From: Nocardioides abyssi
Lineage (GTDB): Bacteria > Actinomycetota > Actinomycetes > Propionibacteriales > Nocardioidaceae
DNA: 64,000 nucleotides
Assembly (NCBI RefSeq): GCF_030412915.1
Contig: NZ_JAUHJR010000004.1
Location: forward strand, 124,001-188,000
Direction of reading: 5' to 3'
The translations under genes were made by a program, and so were the position numbers. Within the stretch, counting starts at the first letter, position 1. Every line of letters starts with the position of its first letter. Below the pieces are notes generated by a model. That model worked only from the letters and a program-made list of their open reading frames with translations. It made no database searches and was not told the origin of the DNA. Positions 24,870-33,808 of this stretch are shown in pieces.

Positions 24870-25282
24870 TCGGGCCGGTCCTGGGGCGGCGCAGCGGAGC
24901 GCCCCCGAACCCCTTCGGGCCATCCCGACCACCGCTGGGTGCCGGTGCCGGGAAGTTGTCTAGGGGGGTCGGGGGCTGCTCCGCGTCTGCCCGTCGAGGT
25001 GCGGACCGACCTCCGCGAACAGGGCCGGAGCGGCGTTGGGCACCACACCCCCTGGCCCGGTCACTCGGACGTCGGTCCGCGGCCTCGATCTGCCTGGGCG
25101 GACGGCACACACTCACCGGCGGCGCCACCCCGTGTCAACCGCGCGGTGACCTGCACGGACGCGCATCGCAGCAGGTCACGGCGGGTGCCTGCGTCCTCCA
25201 TCCGGGGGAAAAATCCTCGTGCGCACGGCGTGTCGCGCCCGCGACCCGCCGAGGAGCGGTCCAGTCGTCCAGACCCGCGGGT
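24870..25282. other. Intergenic region with no convincing gene
   Basis: This 413-bp gap separates two minus-strand genes. The only structure I see is a 9-bp perfect inverted repeat (GTGACCTGC at 25146-25154, GCAGGTCAC at 25171-25179, 16-nt spacer), which may be part of a terminator or an RNA element, and a short A/T patch (GGGAAAAATCC, about 25206-25216). A 46-codon frame at 25061-25201 lacks a ribosome site and has weak codon bias. Confidence 0.5.
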
Positions 25283-26971
25283 CTAGCCCTCCTCGCGCCC
25301 CCGCACGACGGCGAGCACCTCGCGACGGAGCACCTTGCCCATCGGGTTGGTCGGCAGCTCGTCGAGCACGACGTAGCGGCGCGGGACCTTGTACGGCGTG
25401 AGCGCGGCGCGGGCGTGGACGTCCAGGGCGGCGGGGTCGGGGGTCCGGCCCTCCGCGGCGACGACCGCGGCCACCACCTGCTCGCTCCCCGAGCCGTCGG
25501 GCACGCCGACGACGGCGGCGTCCTCGACGTCGGGGTGGGCGCGCAGGGCGGCCTCGACCTCGCTGGGGTAGACGTTGAAGCCGCCGGTGATGATGAGCTC
25601 CTTGACCCGGTCGACGACGGTGAGGAACCCGTCGTCGCTCATGGTCACGACGTCGCCGGTGCGGAACCAGCCGTCGTGGAAGGCCGCGGCGGTCTCCTCG
25701 GGCCGGTCGCGGTAGCCCTCGAAGACCTGCGGACCGCGCACCAGCAGCTCGCCCGGCTCGCCGAGCGGCACGTCGCGGCCCAGGTCGTCGCGGTCAGCCA
25801 CCCGGACCTCGACGTCGGGGAACGGCACGCCGATCGCGCCCGGTCGCCGGCCCGTCGACATGGGGTTGCCGACGATGACCGGCGAGGTCTCGGTGAGGCC
25901 GTAGCCCTCCACCAGCAGGCCGCCGGTCACCGCCTCCCAGCGCTCGACCAGGTCGGCGGGCAGCGGCATCGCGCCCGACAATGCGTAGCGGATGCCCTGC
26001 AACGAGGTCCCGCGCCGCTCGGCCTCCTCCGCGATCCGGCGGTAGAGCGGCGGCACGGCGGGCACGAAGGTCGGGACGCGGCGCGCGACCGCGTCGAGGA
26101 CGAGGCCGACGTCGGGCTTGGGCAGCAGCACCAGCCGGGCGCCCAGCATCACGCCGAGGAGCACCGAGACGGTGGTGCCGTAGGCGTGGAAGAGCGGCAG
26201 CGCGACGAGGAAGGTCTCCTCGCCCTCGCGCAGCCCGCCCACCCAGGCGCGGCCCTGGACGCAGTTGGCCACCAGGTTGCGGTGGCGCAGCTCCGCGCCC
26301 TTGGGGGTGCCGGTCGTCCCGGAGGTGTAGAGCACCAGCGCGACGTCGTCGGGCGAGGGCCGCGGGTGGTCGCCGGAGACGGGCGGCGCTCCGGCGAGGT
26401 CGGCCCACGGCACGGCGTTCGGCGCCGCAGCGGTCAGCTCGGCGCGCGCGGTGCGGGCCTTGGCGACCGGCAGGCGCAGCGCGATCCGCTTGGCCAGCGG
26501 CAGCGCGGCGGTCAGGTCGACCGCGACGACGTGCTCCAGCGCGGTCGCCTCGCGCAGCGCGTCGACGACGGGGACGACCTTGTCCCACACGACGGCCACC
26601 CGGGCGCCGTGGTCGACGAACGGCGCCCGCAGCTCCTCGGTGGTGTACAGGGGGTTGTGCTCGACGACGACCGCGCCGAGGCGCAGGACGGCGTGGAAGG
26701 CGACCACGTGCTGCGGGCAGTTCGGCATCAGCAGCGCGACCGGGTCGCCCGGCCCGACGCCGAGCCGGCGCAGGCCCTCGGCGACGCGCTCGACCTGGTG
26801 GGCCAGGCCGGCGTACGTCGTCGTGCGGCCCAGGAAGTCCAGCGCGACCTTGTCCGCGTGCCGCTCGACGGTGAGCTCGAGCTGGTCGACCAGCGAGCGG
26901 TCGGGGTAGTCCAGGTGCAGCGGCACCCCGGGTGCGTACGAGCCGGCCCACGGCGGGGTGTCGGTGGTCAA
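25283..26971 (-). CDS. Long-chain acyl-CoA ligase (AMP-binding)
   Basis: A 562-residue adenylate-forming ligase. It has the P-loop LVLYTSGTTGTPKGAEL, GYGLTETSP, the hinge region GWFRTGDVVTMSDDGF and the catalytic Lys in LPTNPMGKVLRRE. It activates a carboxylic acid to the CoA thioester with ATP; its size and GEL(L/V)V-PQV-EGY motif fit long-chain fatty acid ligases. TTG at 26971 was chosen because AGGAGGA lies 7-8 nt upstream. It follows the TetR gene by 40 bp on the same strand and is probably coregulated by it. Confidence 0.93.
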   Translation of the reverse strand: MTTDTPPWAGSYAPGVPLHLDYPDRSLVDQLELTVERHADKVALDFLGRTTTYAGLAHQVERVAEGLRRLGVGPGDPVALLMPNCPQHVVAFHAVLRLGAVVVEHNPLYTTEELRAPFVDHGARVAVVWDKVVPVVDALREATALEHVVAVDLTAALPLAKRIALRLPVAKARTARAELTAAAPNAVPWADLAGAPPVSGDHPRPSPDDVALVLYTSGTTGTPKGAELRHRNLVANCVQGRAWVGGLREGEETFLVALPLFHAYGTTVSVLLGVMLGARLVLLPKPDVGLVLDAVARRVPTFVPAVPPLYRRIAEEAERRGTSLQGIRYALSGAMPLPADLVERWEAVTGGLLVEGYGLTETSPVIVGNPMSTGRRPGAIGVPFPDVEVRVADRDDLGRDVPLGEPGELLVRGPQVFEGYRDRPEETAAAFHDGWFRTGDVVTMSDDGFLTVVDRVKELIITGGFNVYPSEVEAALRAHPDVEDAAVVGVPDGSGSEQVVAAVVAAEGRTPDPAALDVHARAALTPYKVPRRYVVLDELPTNPMGKVLRREVLAVVRGREEG

Positions 26972-27011
26972 CGGGAGATCCTCCTGGGGTCGGGTGCCGG
27001 ACCTGTGCACG

Positions 27012-27617
27012 CTACGCCTGCGGGCGCCCGGGCCCGCCCGGAGGTGCCGTCGGTGCGCCGAGCAGCTGGCGGGCGAGCGCGGCGTAGGTGTCGGCGAGCC
27101 CGGCCAGCGACAGGGGTCCGGCAGCGTCGTACCACCGCGCGACGCCGCTGCACATCTCCAGCAGCGCCCGGCGGGCGACCGCGGGCGAGGGGACCGAGAA
27201 CGACCCGGCAGCCGCACCGGCGTCGATCGCGTCCTGCCAGACCCGCTCGTAGCGGTCGCGCAGCGCGACCACGTCGGCCCGGGCCTCCCCCGTCAGCGCG
27301 GCCAGCTCGCCGTCGACGACGCGGGTCTCCCGCGGCCGCTCGGCGTGGCTGACGACGTGGGCCCGCACCAGTGCCTCGACCCGGTCGACGGGATCGGCGT
27401 GCGCGGTCGCGGCGGACTCGGCGTCGGTCACCAGCCGCTCGAGGCACTCGCGCATGATCGCGGCGAGCAGGTCCTCCTTGGTGCCCATGTAGTGGTAGAG
27501 CGAGGCCGAGGACAGGCCCGCTCGCTCGGCGAGCTGGCGGATGCCGACGCCGTGGAAGCCGCGCTCCGCGAAGAGGTCGAGCGCCGCCTCGCGCACCCGG
27601 TCGGCCGCTCCCGCCAC
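27012..27617 (-). CDS. TetR family transcriptional regulator
   Basis: A 201-residue regulator with an N-terminal TetR DNA-binding domain (VREAALDLFAERGFHGVGIRQLAERAGLSSASLYHYMGTKEDL in pieces: helix-turn-helix at about residues 24-43). The ligand-binding half is helical and resembles fatty-acid-responsive TetRs of the KstR2/FadR type only in general shape. GTG start has a GGAGGGAG site. It is placed between a CoA ligase gene downstream and a divergent enoyl-CoA hydratase operon, with a 20-bp palindrome in the shared promoter region, so an acyl-CoA ligand is likely. Confidence 0.93.
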   Translation of the reverse strand: MAGAADRVREAALDLFAERGFHGVGIRQLAERAGLSSASLYHYMGTKEDLLAAIMRECLERLVTDAESAATAHADPVDRVEALVRAHVVSHAERPRETRVVDGELAALTGEARADVVALRDRYERVWQDAIDAGAAAGSFSVPSPAVARRALLEMCSGVARWYDAAGPLSLAGLADTYAALARQLLGAPTAPPGGPGRPQA

Positions 27618-27674
27618 GCCGGACTCCCTCCGCTGCTTGTGCCGGCCGCCCGGTGCGGCCTACCGTCAGGATGC

Positions 27675-27694
27675 CCGATCGATCGATCGATCGG
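27675..27694. promoter_or_regulatory. TetR operator candidate, 20-bp palindrome
   Basis: CCGATCGATCGATCGATCGG is a perfect 20-bp palindrome made of GATC repeats, midway between the divergent TetR gene (27617) and the hydratase gene (27730). It would cover both promoters. Confidence 0.6.
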
Positions 27695-27729
27695 AAGTAC
27701 GCAGGGCCGAGGAGCAGAGGAGGCGGACG

Positions 27730-28476
27730 GTGGTCGTCCACTACGAGCGCGACGGGGCGGTCGCGCGCATCGTCCTGGACCGGCCGGAGCGGCTCAACGC
27801 CGTCACGGCGGAGCTGACCGACGGCCTGGTCGTGGCACTGCGGCGCGCGCTGGCCGAGGAGGTCCGCGCGGTCGTGCTGAGCGGCACCGGCCGGGCGTTC
27901 TGCGCCGGGCACGACCTCAAGGAGGAGCCGCCGGTCGAGACCGTGCTGCAGACCCGCGCCCGGCTCGAGGCGATCCAGGACGTTACTCGCCTGGTGCGCG
28001 AGCTCCCTGCCCCGGTGGTCGCGGCCGTGCACGGCTACGCGCTCGGCGCCGGCTGCGAGTTCGCGCTGGCCTGCGACGTCGTCGTCGCCACCGAGGACGC
28101 CGCGTTCGGCTTCCCCGAGGTGAGCGTCGGCCTCTCGGTCACCGGCGGCATCTCGCGGCTCCTCCCCCACCTCGTCGGCTGGGCGCGCGCCAAGGAGCTG
28201 CTGCTGCTCGGCGAACGGGTCTCGGGTGCCGAGGCGGCCCGGATCGGGATGGTGGCCCGCGCCGTCGCACCCGGCGAGCACGAGACGGTCGCCCTCGACC
28301 TGGCCCGGCGGCTGGCCGACCGACCCCCGCTGGCGGTCAGCCTGGCCAAGCAGGTCCTCGACCAGGGCCTCGACGCGACCTTCGGCGAGGCGCTGGCCCG
28401 CGAGGTCGACCACGCCGTCCTCACCTCCCTCTCGGGCGAGGGCGACAGCCCGCGCACGGAGTTCGTCCGTGGCTGA
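27730..28476 (+). CDS. Enoyl-CoA hydratase/isomerase family protein
   Basis: A 248-residue crotonase-fold protein. The oxyanion hole is formed by FCAGHDLKE and GYALGAGCEFALACD; Glu in GCEFA and in FPEVSVGLSVTGG match the two catalytic Glu of true hydratases. It would hydrate an enoyl-CoA or act on a related CoA ester in the cytosol. GTG at 27730 has GAGGAGG 6-7 nt upstream. It leads an operon with a second CoA ligase, an amidohydrolase and a GNAT, each overlapping its neighbour by 4 to 8 bp. Confidence 0.92.
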   Translation: MVVHYERDGAVARIVLDRPERLNAVTAELTDGLVVALRRALAEEVRAVVLSGTGRAFCAGHDLKEEPPVETVLQTRARLEAIQDVTRLVRELPAPVVAAVHGYALGAGCEFALACDVVVATEDAAFGFPEVSVGLSVTGGISRLLPHLVGWARAKELLLLGERVSGAEAARIGMVARAVAPGEHETVALDLARRLADRPPLAVSLAKQVLDQGLDATFGEALAREVDHAVLTSLSGEGDSPRTEFVRG

Positions 28477-29944
28477 GATCCGTTCCGCGCAGCTGCCCAC
28501 CGACCTCGTGGCGGCGGTCGAGCACGCGGCCGCCACCTGGCCGGACCGGCCGGCGTGGACGTTCGAGGCCGCCGACGGGAGCACCACCCGGCTGACCTTC
28601 GCCGAGGTGGCGGAGCGGACGGCGGCGTACGCCGCGGGGCTGCAGGGGCTCGGGGTCGGCCCGGGCGACCGGGTGGCGGTCATGGTCGGCAACGAGCCGG
28701 GCTTCCCGCTGACCTGGCTGGCGCTCGCGCGGCTCGGCGCGGCGATCGTGCCGCTGAACGTGCGCTACCGCAGCGCCGACGCCCAGCACCTCGTCGACGA
28801 CGCCGACGTGCGGTTGGCGGTCACCACCGCCGAGCACCGCGGCGTGCTCGACAGGCTCGAGCGGCCCCCGCGCGTGGTGCTGCTCGGCGACCTGGACGAC
28901 CGCCCGGCCGCGGGGCCCGCCGGCGCGTCGGCGTACAGCCAGGGGCCGGTGGACCGCGACGCGGTCGTCAACGTGCAGTACACCTCCGGCACCACCGGGA
29001 GGCCGAAGGGCTGCCTGCTCACCCACGACTACTGGACGACCCTCGGCGGCTCGATGCTGCGGGAGTTCCCGCACCTGACCGGCGACGACGTCATGCTCAC
29101 CGCGCAGCCGTTCCACTACGTCGACCCGCAGTGGAACGTCGTGTCCGCGCTGCTCGCCGGCGCCCACCTCGTCGTGCTCGACGGCTTCCACCCCTCGACG
29201 TTCTGGGACCGGGTGCGCGCGCACGGCGTGACCTACTTCTACTGCCTGGCCTCGATGCCGGTGCTGCTGCACAAGATGCCGCCGGACCCCGCCGACCGCG
29301 ACCACCGCGTGCGCGCGGTGCAGTGCTCGGCGATCCCGCCGTCGCTGCACGCGGCGCTGGAGGAGCGCTGGGGTGTCGGGTGGTACGAGGCGTTCGGCAT
29401 GACCGAGACCGGCGCCGACATCCGCGTCACCGCCGAGGACCACGACGAGCTGGTCGGCACCGGCAGCCTCGGTCGCCCCGCCGGCCACCGCGAGGCGCAG
29501 GTCGTCGACGGCGAGCTGTGGCTGCGCGGACCGGGGATGATGACCGGCTACCTCGGCCACCCGAGCCCGTTCCGCGACGGCTGGTTCCCCACCGGCGACC
29601 TGGCGCGGATCGACGAGCGCGGCCGCGTCCTCCTCCAGGGCCGGCTCAAGGACATGATCCGGCGCAGCGGGGAGAACGTCGCCGCCCACGAGGTCGAGGA
29701 GGTGCTGATGGGCCATCCCGAGGTCCGGCTCGCGGCCGTCGTCGGCGTCCCCGACGAGGTGCGCGGCGAGGAGGTCATGGCGTACGTCGTCGTGCCGGGC
29801 GTCCCCGAGGCGGACGTGCCGGACGTGCTCGGCGCGTGGTGCGCGGAGCGGCTCGCGGCGTTCAAGGTGCCCTCGCGGTGGGCCGTGCGCGACGAGCTGC
29901 CGCTGACCGCCTCCCACCGGGTCGCGAAGGCGCAGCTCGCGTGA
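28469..29944 (+). CDS. AMP-dependent acyl-CoA ligase
   Basis: A 491-residue acyl-CoA synthetase, shorter than the ligase at 25283 and only distantly similar to it. Motifs are VQYTSGTTGRPKGC, EAFGMTETGAD, GWFPTGDLARID and RLKDMIRRSGENVAAHEVE; the C-terminal Lys is in SHRVAKAQLA. The MTETGAD form and carnitine-ligase-like SGENV suggest a crotonobetaine/medium-chain or unusual acid substrate rather than a common fatty acid. GTG at 28469 overlaps the hydratase gene by 8 bp. Product use by the hydratase is the natural inference. Confidence 0.92.
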   Translation: MAEIRSAQLPTDLVAAVEHAAATWPDRPAWTFEAADGSTTRLTFAEVAERTAAYAAGLQGLGVGPGDRVAVMVGNEPGFPLTWLALARLGAAIVPLNVRYRSADAQHLVDDADVRLAVTTAEHRGVLDRLERPPRVVLLGDLDDRPAAGPAGASAYSQGPVDRDAVVNVQYTSGTTGRPKGCLLTHDYWTTLGGSMLREFPHLTGDDVMLTAQPFHYVDPQWNVVSALLAGAHLVVLDGFHPSTFWDRVRAHGVTYFYCLASMPVLLHKMPPDPADRDHRVRAVQCSAIPPSLHAALEERWGVGWYEAFGMTETGADIRVTAEDHDELVGTGSLGRPAGHREAQVVDGELWLRGPGMMTGYLGHPSPFRDGWFPTGDLARIDERGRVLLQGRLKDMIRRSGENVAAHEVEEVLMGHPEVRLAAVVGVPDEVRGEEVMAYVVVPGVPEADVPDVLGAWCAERLAAFKVPSRWAVRDELPLTASHRVAKAQLA

Positions 29945-31560
29945 GCGGGACGCTGCAGGCCGACCTGCTGCTGACCAACGCCCGCGTGCGCACGCTCGGC
30001 GGACCCGACCACGAGCTGACCGCGTCGTCGGTCGCGGTCCTCGGTGGCCGGGTCGTCGCGCTCGAGGACGTGCCGGCCCGGCGGGTGCTCGACCTGGACG
30101 GCGCGGTCGTCGTGCCGGGCTTCCACGACGCGCACAACCACATGGCCTGGCACGGGCTGGCGCTCGCCGAGGTCGACCTGCGGGTGCCCTCGCTCGACCA
30201 CCTCTACGACGCGGTGGCCGCCCGGGCGGCGACGCTCGGCCCCGACGAGTGGGTCGTCGGCGCGGGCTACGACGAGAACAAGATCGGCGCCCACCCCGAC
30301 CGCGACGCGCTCGACCGGGCCGCCGGCGGCCGCCGGGTCTGGCTCAAGCACACCTCGGGCCACATGTGCGTCGTCTCCTCCGCCGTGCTCGCCGACCTCG
30401 GCCTGGCCGACGCCCCGACCGACGTGCCGGGCGGGTTGGTCGTCGTGGACGGGGCGGGCCGGCCGACCGGGCTCCTGCAGGAGCAGGCGCAGTCGCTGCT
30501 CTCCCCGCTGGTCCTCCCCTACCCCGTCGCCACCCTGGTCGACGCGATCGAGCGCGCCGGGCGCGCCTACCTCGCCGAGGGCATCACCAGCGTCGTCGAG
30601 GCCGGGGTCGGTGGCGGCTGGATCGGCAAGAGCCCGGTCGAGGTCGCGGCCTACCAGGCCGCACGGGACGCCGACCGGCTGCCGGTGCGCGTGGAGCTGA
30701 TGGTCGCCGCCGACGTGCTGCACCCCCTGCCCGCGCACCCGACCGACGGCCTCACCGCGGGCATCGACCTCGGCATCCGCACCGGCCTCGGCGACGACCG
30801 GCTGCGGATCGGCCCGGTCAAGGTCTTCTCCGACGGGTCGCTGATCGGCCACACCTGCGCGCTGACCGAGGACTTCGCCGACACCCCCGGGTCCCGCGGC
30901 TACCTCCAGGGCGACGCCGACGCCCTGCGCACCCGCATCCTCGGCGCCCACCGGTCCGGCTGGCGGGTCGCCGCCCACGCGATCGGCGACGCGGCGATCG
31001 ACCTCGTCCTCGACGCGTACGACGAGGCGCAGCGCCGCTGGCCCCGCCCCGACGTGCGGCACCGGATCGAGCACTTCGGCGTCTCCCGGCCCGACCAGGT
31101 GGCGCGGGCCGCCGCGCTCGGGGTCGTGCCCGTGCCGCAGGGCCGGTTCGTCGGCGAGATCGGCGACGGGATGCTGCGGGCGCTCGGCCCCGGGCGGGCC
31201 GGCTGGGCCTACCGGGGCCGCTCGCTGCTCGACGCCGGGATCGTGGTCCCCGGCAGCTCGGACCGCCCCGTGGTCGACGGTCGCCCGCTGCTCGGCATCC
31301 ACGACCTGGTCAACCGCACGACCGACGGCGGTCGGCCGCTGGGCCGCGAGGAGGCGATGACGGGGCTCGAGGCCCTGACGGCGTACACGCTCGGGTCGGC
31401 GTACGCCTCCCACCAGGAGCACGAGCGCGGCCAGGTGCTGCCCGGGCGGCTCGCGGACCTCGCAGTGCTCTCCGACGACCCGGCCACCGTCGACCCGACC
31501 CGGATCAAGGACATCGAGGTGCTGCGCACGGTGCTCGGCGGACGGGTGGTGCACGGATGA
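29941..31560 (+). CDS. Amidohydrolase (YtcJ-like)
   Basis: A 539-residue metal-dependent hydrolase of the amidohydrolase superfamily, YtcJ-like branch. It has the metal HXH motif in GFHDAHNHMAWHG, a late HAIGDAAID and HRIEHFG pair (metal His residues) and the Asp in SSDRPVV. The N- and C-terminal beta-sandwich typical of the group is present (LLTNARVRTLGG, LADLAVLSDD). Members hydrolyse amides or related bonds; substrates are rarely known. GTG start overlaps the ligase stop by 4 bp. Confidence 0.92.
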   Translation: MSGTLQADLLLTNARVRTLGGPDHELTASSVAVLGGRVVALEDVPARRVLDLDGAVVVPGFHDAHNHMAWHGLALAEVDLRVPSLDHLYDAVAARAATLGPDEWVVGAGYDENKIGAHPDRDALDRAAGGRRVWLKHTSGHMCVVSSAVLADLGLADAPTDVPGGLVVVDGAGRPTGLLQEQAQSLLSPLVLPYPVATLVDAIERAGRAYLAEGITSVVEAGVGGGWIGKSPVEVAAYQAARDADRLPVRVELMVAADVLHPLPAHPTDGLTAGIDLGIRTGLGDDRLRIGPVKVFSDGSLIGHTCALTEDFADTPGSRGYLQGDADALRTRILGAHRSGWRVAAHAIGDAAIDLVLDAYDEAQRRWPRPDVRHRIEHFGVSRPDQVARAAALGVVPVPQGRFVGEIGDGMLRALGPGRAGWAYRGRSLLDAGIVVPGSSDRPVVDGRPLLGIHDLVNRTTDGGRPLGREEAMTGLEALTAYTLGSAYASHQEHERGQVLPGRLADLAVLSDDPATVDPTRIKDIEVLRTVLGGRVVHG

Positions 31561-32153
31561 GCGCGCTGGTCGAGGCGGCGTCCCTGGGCGCGGCGGACCT
31601 GGCCGCGGTGCGGGCGATCTACGAGGGCGCCTTCCCCGACGACCTGCAGGCGCCCTTCGAGGACCTGCTGGCCGACCGCCTGCTGACCTACGTCGACGAG
31701 GACGGCCCGGCGGGCCTCGCGCTGGTGCGCGACCTCGGCCCGACGTCGTGGACGTTCCTGCGCTACTACGCCGTCGGCCGGCGCGGCCGCGGCACCGGGT
31801 CGGCGATGTGGGCGCACCTGACCGCCCTGCTCGCCGGCGAGGGACGCACCCGGCTGGTGTGGGACGTCGAGGACCCCGACGAGCCGGGCCTCTCACCCGC
31901 GCTGGTCGAGGAGCACCAGCGCCGGATCGTCTTCTACGAGCGGCTGGGCGGCCGGCTGCTGCCCGTGCGCGACTACGAGCCGCCCCACGACGACGGCCAC
32001 GCGCCCCGGCTGCTGCTGATGGACACCCCGCTGGGCCCCGGCGACGAGGCGCCGCTGCGCGACGTCGTCGAGGGGGTGTTCCGCTGGCGCTACGGGCGGG
32101 CCGCTGACGACGCCGTCGTGCGCCGGACGTTGGAGGCCAGCGGGCTCGTCTGA
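31557..32153 (+). CDS. GNAT family N-acetyltransferase
   Basis: A 198-residue acetyltransferase. The acetyl-CoA loop can be read as VGRRGRGTGSAMWAHL (about residues 76-91), followed by the FYERLGGRLLPV strand-helix typical of GNAT motif B. It transfers an acetyl group from acetyl-CoA to an amine. The ATG overlaps the amidohydrolase stop (ATGA). It lies 59 bp before a KamA-like aminomutase; in ablA/ablB pairs such an enzyme N-acetylates beta-lysine, but similarity to AblB is not evident to me. Confidence 0.85.
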   Translation: MSALVEAASLGAADLAAVRAIYEGAFPDDLQAPFEDLLADRLLTYVDEDGPAGLALVRDLGPTSWTFLRYYAVGRRGRGTGSAMWAHLTALLAGEGRTRLVWDVEDPDEPGLSPALVEEHQRRIVFYERLGGRLLPVRDYEPPHDDGHAPRLLLMDTPLGPGDEAPLRDVVEGVFRWRYGRAADDAVVRRTLEASGLV

Positions 32154-32200
32154 ACCGGAGATCCTCCGGCGCGTGAATGGATATGACGAAGATCATCCGT

Positions 32201-32206
32201 TAGCGT
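32201..32206 (+). promoter_or_regulatory. -10 element of the KamA-like gene (leaderless type)
   Basis: TAGCGT, 6 nt before the ATG at 32213. There is no ribosome site. An imperfect A/T-rich dyad (GGATATGA at 32179, TCATCC at 32193) lies just upstream and could bind a regulator such as the nearby Lrp. Confidence 0.5.
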
Positions 32207-32212
32207 GCTCAC

Positions 32213-33619
32213 ATGAGCATCGAGACCTCGATCGGCCTGGAGACCGGCCAGCCCTACCCGTACCGCCGGGTCGAGCTGGTCGAGCCCGACTGGACCCGCT
32301 TCCCCGGCTGGCGCGAGGTGACCCGCGCCGAGTGGGAGTCGGTCCAGTGGCAGCGCTCGCACTGCGTCAAGAACGTCAAGCAGCTGCGCGACCTGATGGG
32401 CGACCTGCTCGACGAGCGGTTCTACGCCGACCTCGAGCGCGACCAGCGGGAGCGGGCCACGATGTCGATGCTCGTGCCGCCGCAGATGATGAACACGATG
32501 GTCCCGCACGCGGTCCCGGCCGGCCCCGGCTCGCTGACCGAGGCGTTCTACGGCGACCCGCTGCGCCACTACATGATCCCGGTCTTCTCCGACCGGCGCA
32601 CCGACTGGCCCTCGCACCCCTACGCCAGCCGCGACTCCCTGCACGAGCACGACATGTGGGTCGCCGAGGGGCTGACCCACCGCTACCCGACCAAGGTGTT
32701 GGCCGAGCTCCTGCCGACCTGCCCGCAGTACTGCGGCCACTGCACGCGCATGGACCTCGTCGGCAACTCCACGCCCGCGGTCGACAAGCTGAAGTTCCTC
32801 GCCAAGCCCAACGACCGGCTCGAGGCGATGGTCGACTACCTGCGTCGCACGCCGTCGGTGCGCGACGTCGTCGTGTCCGGCGGGGACGTGGCGAACATGC
32901 CCTGGCCCCGGCTCGAGGCGTTCGTGACCGCCCTGCTCGACGTGGAGAACATCCGCGACATCCGCCTCGCCACCAAGGCGCTGGTCGGGCTGCCGCAGCA
33001 CTGGCTGCAGGACGACGTCCGCGCCGGTGTCGAGCGCGTCGCCGGGCTCGCCCGCTCGCGCGGCGTCTCGCTGGCGATCCACACCCACGCCAACCACGCG
33101 CACTCGGTCACCCCGCTGGTCGCCGACGCGGCGCGGGCGATGCTCGAGGCCGGCGTCCGCGACGTGCGCAACCAGGGCGTCCTGCTCGACGGCGTCAACG
33201 CCGACCCGCACGCGCTGCTCGACCTGTCCTTCGCGCTGCTCGACGGTGCCGGCGTCATGCCCTACTACTTCTACATGTGCGACATGATCCCCGCCGCCGA
33301 GCACTGGCGGGTCTCGCTCGCCGACGCCCAGCGGCTGCAGACCGCGATCATGGGCTACCTGCCCGGCTTCGCCACGCCGCGCATCGTCTGCGACGTGCCG
33401 TTCGTCGGCAAGCGCTGGGTGCACCAGGTGACGTCGTACGACACCGACCTCGGCATCTCGCGGTGGACGAAGAACTACCGGACCTCGATCGAGGCGACCG
33501 ACCCCGAGGCGCTCACCCGCACCTACGACTACTACGACCCGATCCACTCCCTGCCCGAGGCCGGCCAGGAGTGGTGGCGCCGTCGCGCCGGGCTCGACGC
33601 CCAGCTCGCCCTCACCTGA
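32213..33619 (+). CDS. KamA-family radical SAM aminomutase (lysine 2,3-aminomutase-like)
   Basis: A 468-residue radical SAM protein. The [4Fe-4S] ligands are Cys170, Cys174 and Cys177 in CPQYCGHCTR. Aligned by eye with clostridial KamA, the two substrate Asp residues appear as Asp357 (YMCDMIPAAEH) and Asp394 (IVCDVP), and the PLP Lys as Lys400, although the usual PGGGGK motif is replaced by the shorter PFVGK. The family shifts an amino group from alpha to beta carbon; lysine is plausible but not proven. It follows the GNAT gene and has its own promoter. Confidence 0.88.
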   Translation: MSIETSIGLETGQPYPYRRVELVEPDWTRFPGWREVTRAEWESVQWQRSHCVKNVKQLRDLMGDLLDERFYADLERDQRERATMSMLVPPQMMNTMVPHAVPAGPGSLTEAFYGDPLRHYMIPVFSDRRTDWPSHPYASRDSLHEHDMWVAEGLTHRYPTKVLAELLPTCPQYCGHCTRMDLVGNSTPAVDKLKFLAKPNDRLEAMVDYLRRTPSVRDVVVSGGDVANMPWPRLEAFVTALLDVENIRDIRLATKALVGLPQHWLQDDVRAGVERVAGLARSRGVSLAIHTHANHAHSVTPLVADAARAMLEAGVRDVRNQGVLLDGVNADPHALLDLSFALLDGAGVMPYYFYMCDMIPAAEHWRVSLADAQRLQTAIMGYLPGFATPRIVCDVPFVGKRWVHQVTSYDTDLGISRWTKNYRTSIEATDPEALTRTYDYYDPIHSLPEAGQEWWRRRAGLDAQLALT

Positions 33620-33621
33620 TC

Positions 33622-33670
33622 GCCGGCTGGTTGAGGAAGGCGCGCAAGCGCCTGTCTCGAAACCCGCCGG
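33622..33670 (-). repeat. Dispersed intergenic repeat, copy A
   Basis: Right after the KamA stop, in reverse orientation, is one copy of the element GGTTTCGAGACAGGCGC-N-GCGCCTTCCTCAACCAGC, with an internal AGGCGC/GCGCCT stem. Other copies are at 36738-36870 and 46908-46950. Confidence 0.8.
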
Positions 33671-33698
33671 AGCTGGGCGTGCCTTCCAGCCGGTTGGC

Positions 33699-33737
33699 GG
33701 GGAGCCGGTGACGCACCTGGCGCGTCACGGACTCCCC
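33699..33737 (+). terminator. Long hairpin after the KamA-like gene
   Basis: Arms 33699-33714 and 33722-33737 pair at 14 of 16 positions around a 7-nt loop. It lies 80 nt after the KamA stop and before the decayed gene at 33809, so it probably ends KamA transcription. Confidence 0.5.
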
Positions 33738-33808
33738 ACGAGTCGCCTGTCCACAGGCCCGGTGCCGCGCGCTCGCCGCGGCGGCACCGGCCGCCCAGGA
33801 TGGGACGG

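Noticed and set aside
25061-25201. A 46-codon frame on the minus strand (begins MEDAGTRRDLLRCASVQV)
   Set aside because: No ribosome site, third-position GC bias weak compared with neighbours, and an inverted repeat occupies its centre; more likely noncoding.
31557-33619. Calling the GNAT-KamA pair ablB-ablA
   Set aside because: The gene order and KamA motifs are suggestive, but the GNAT lacks recognisable AblB features and the PLP motif differs, so the names were not assigned.
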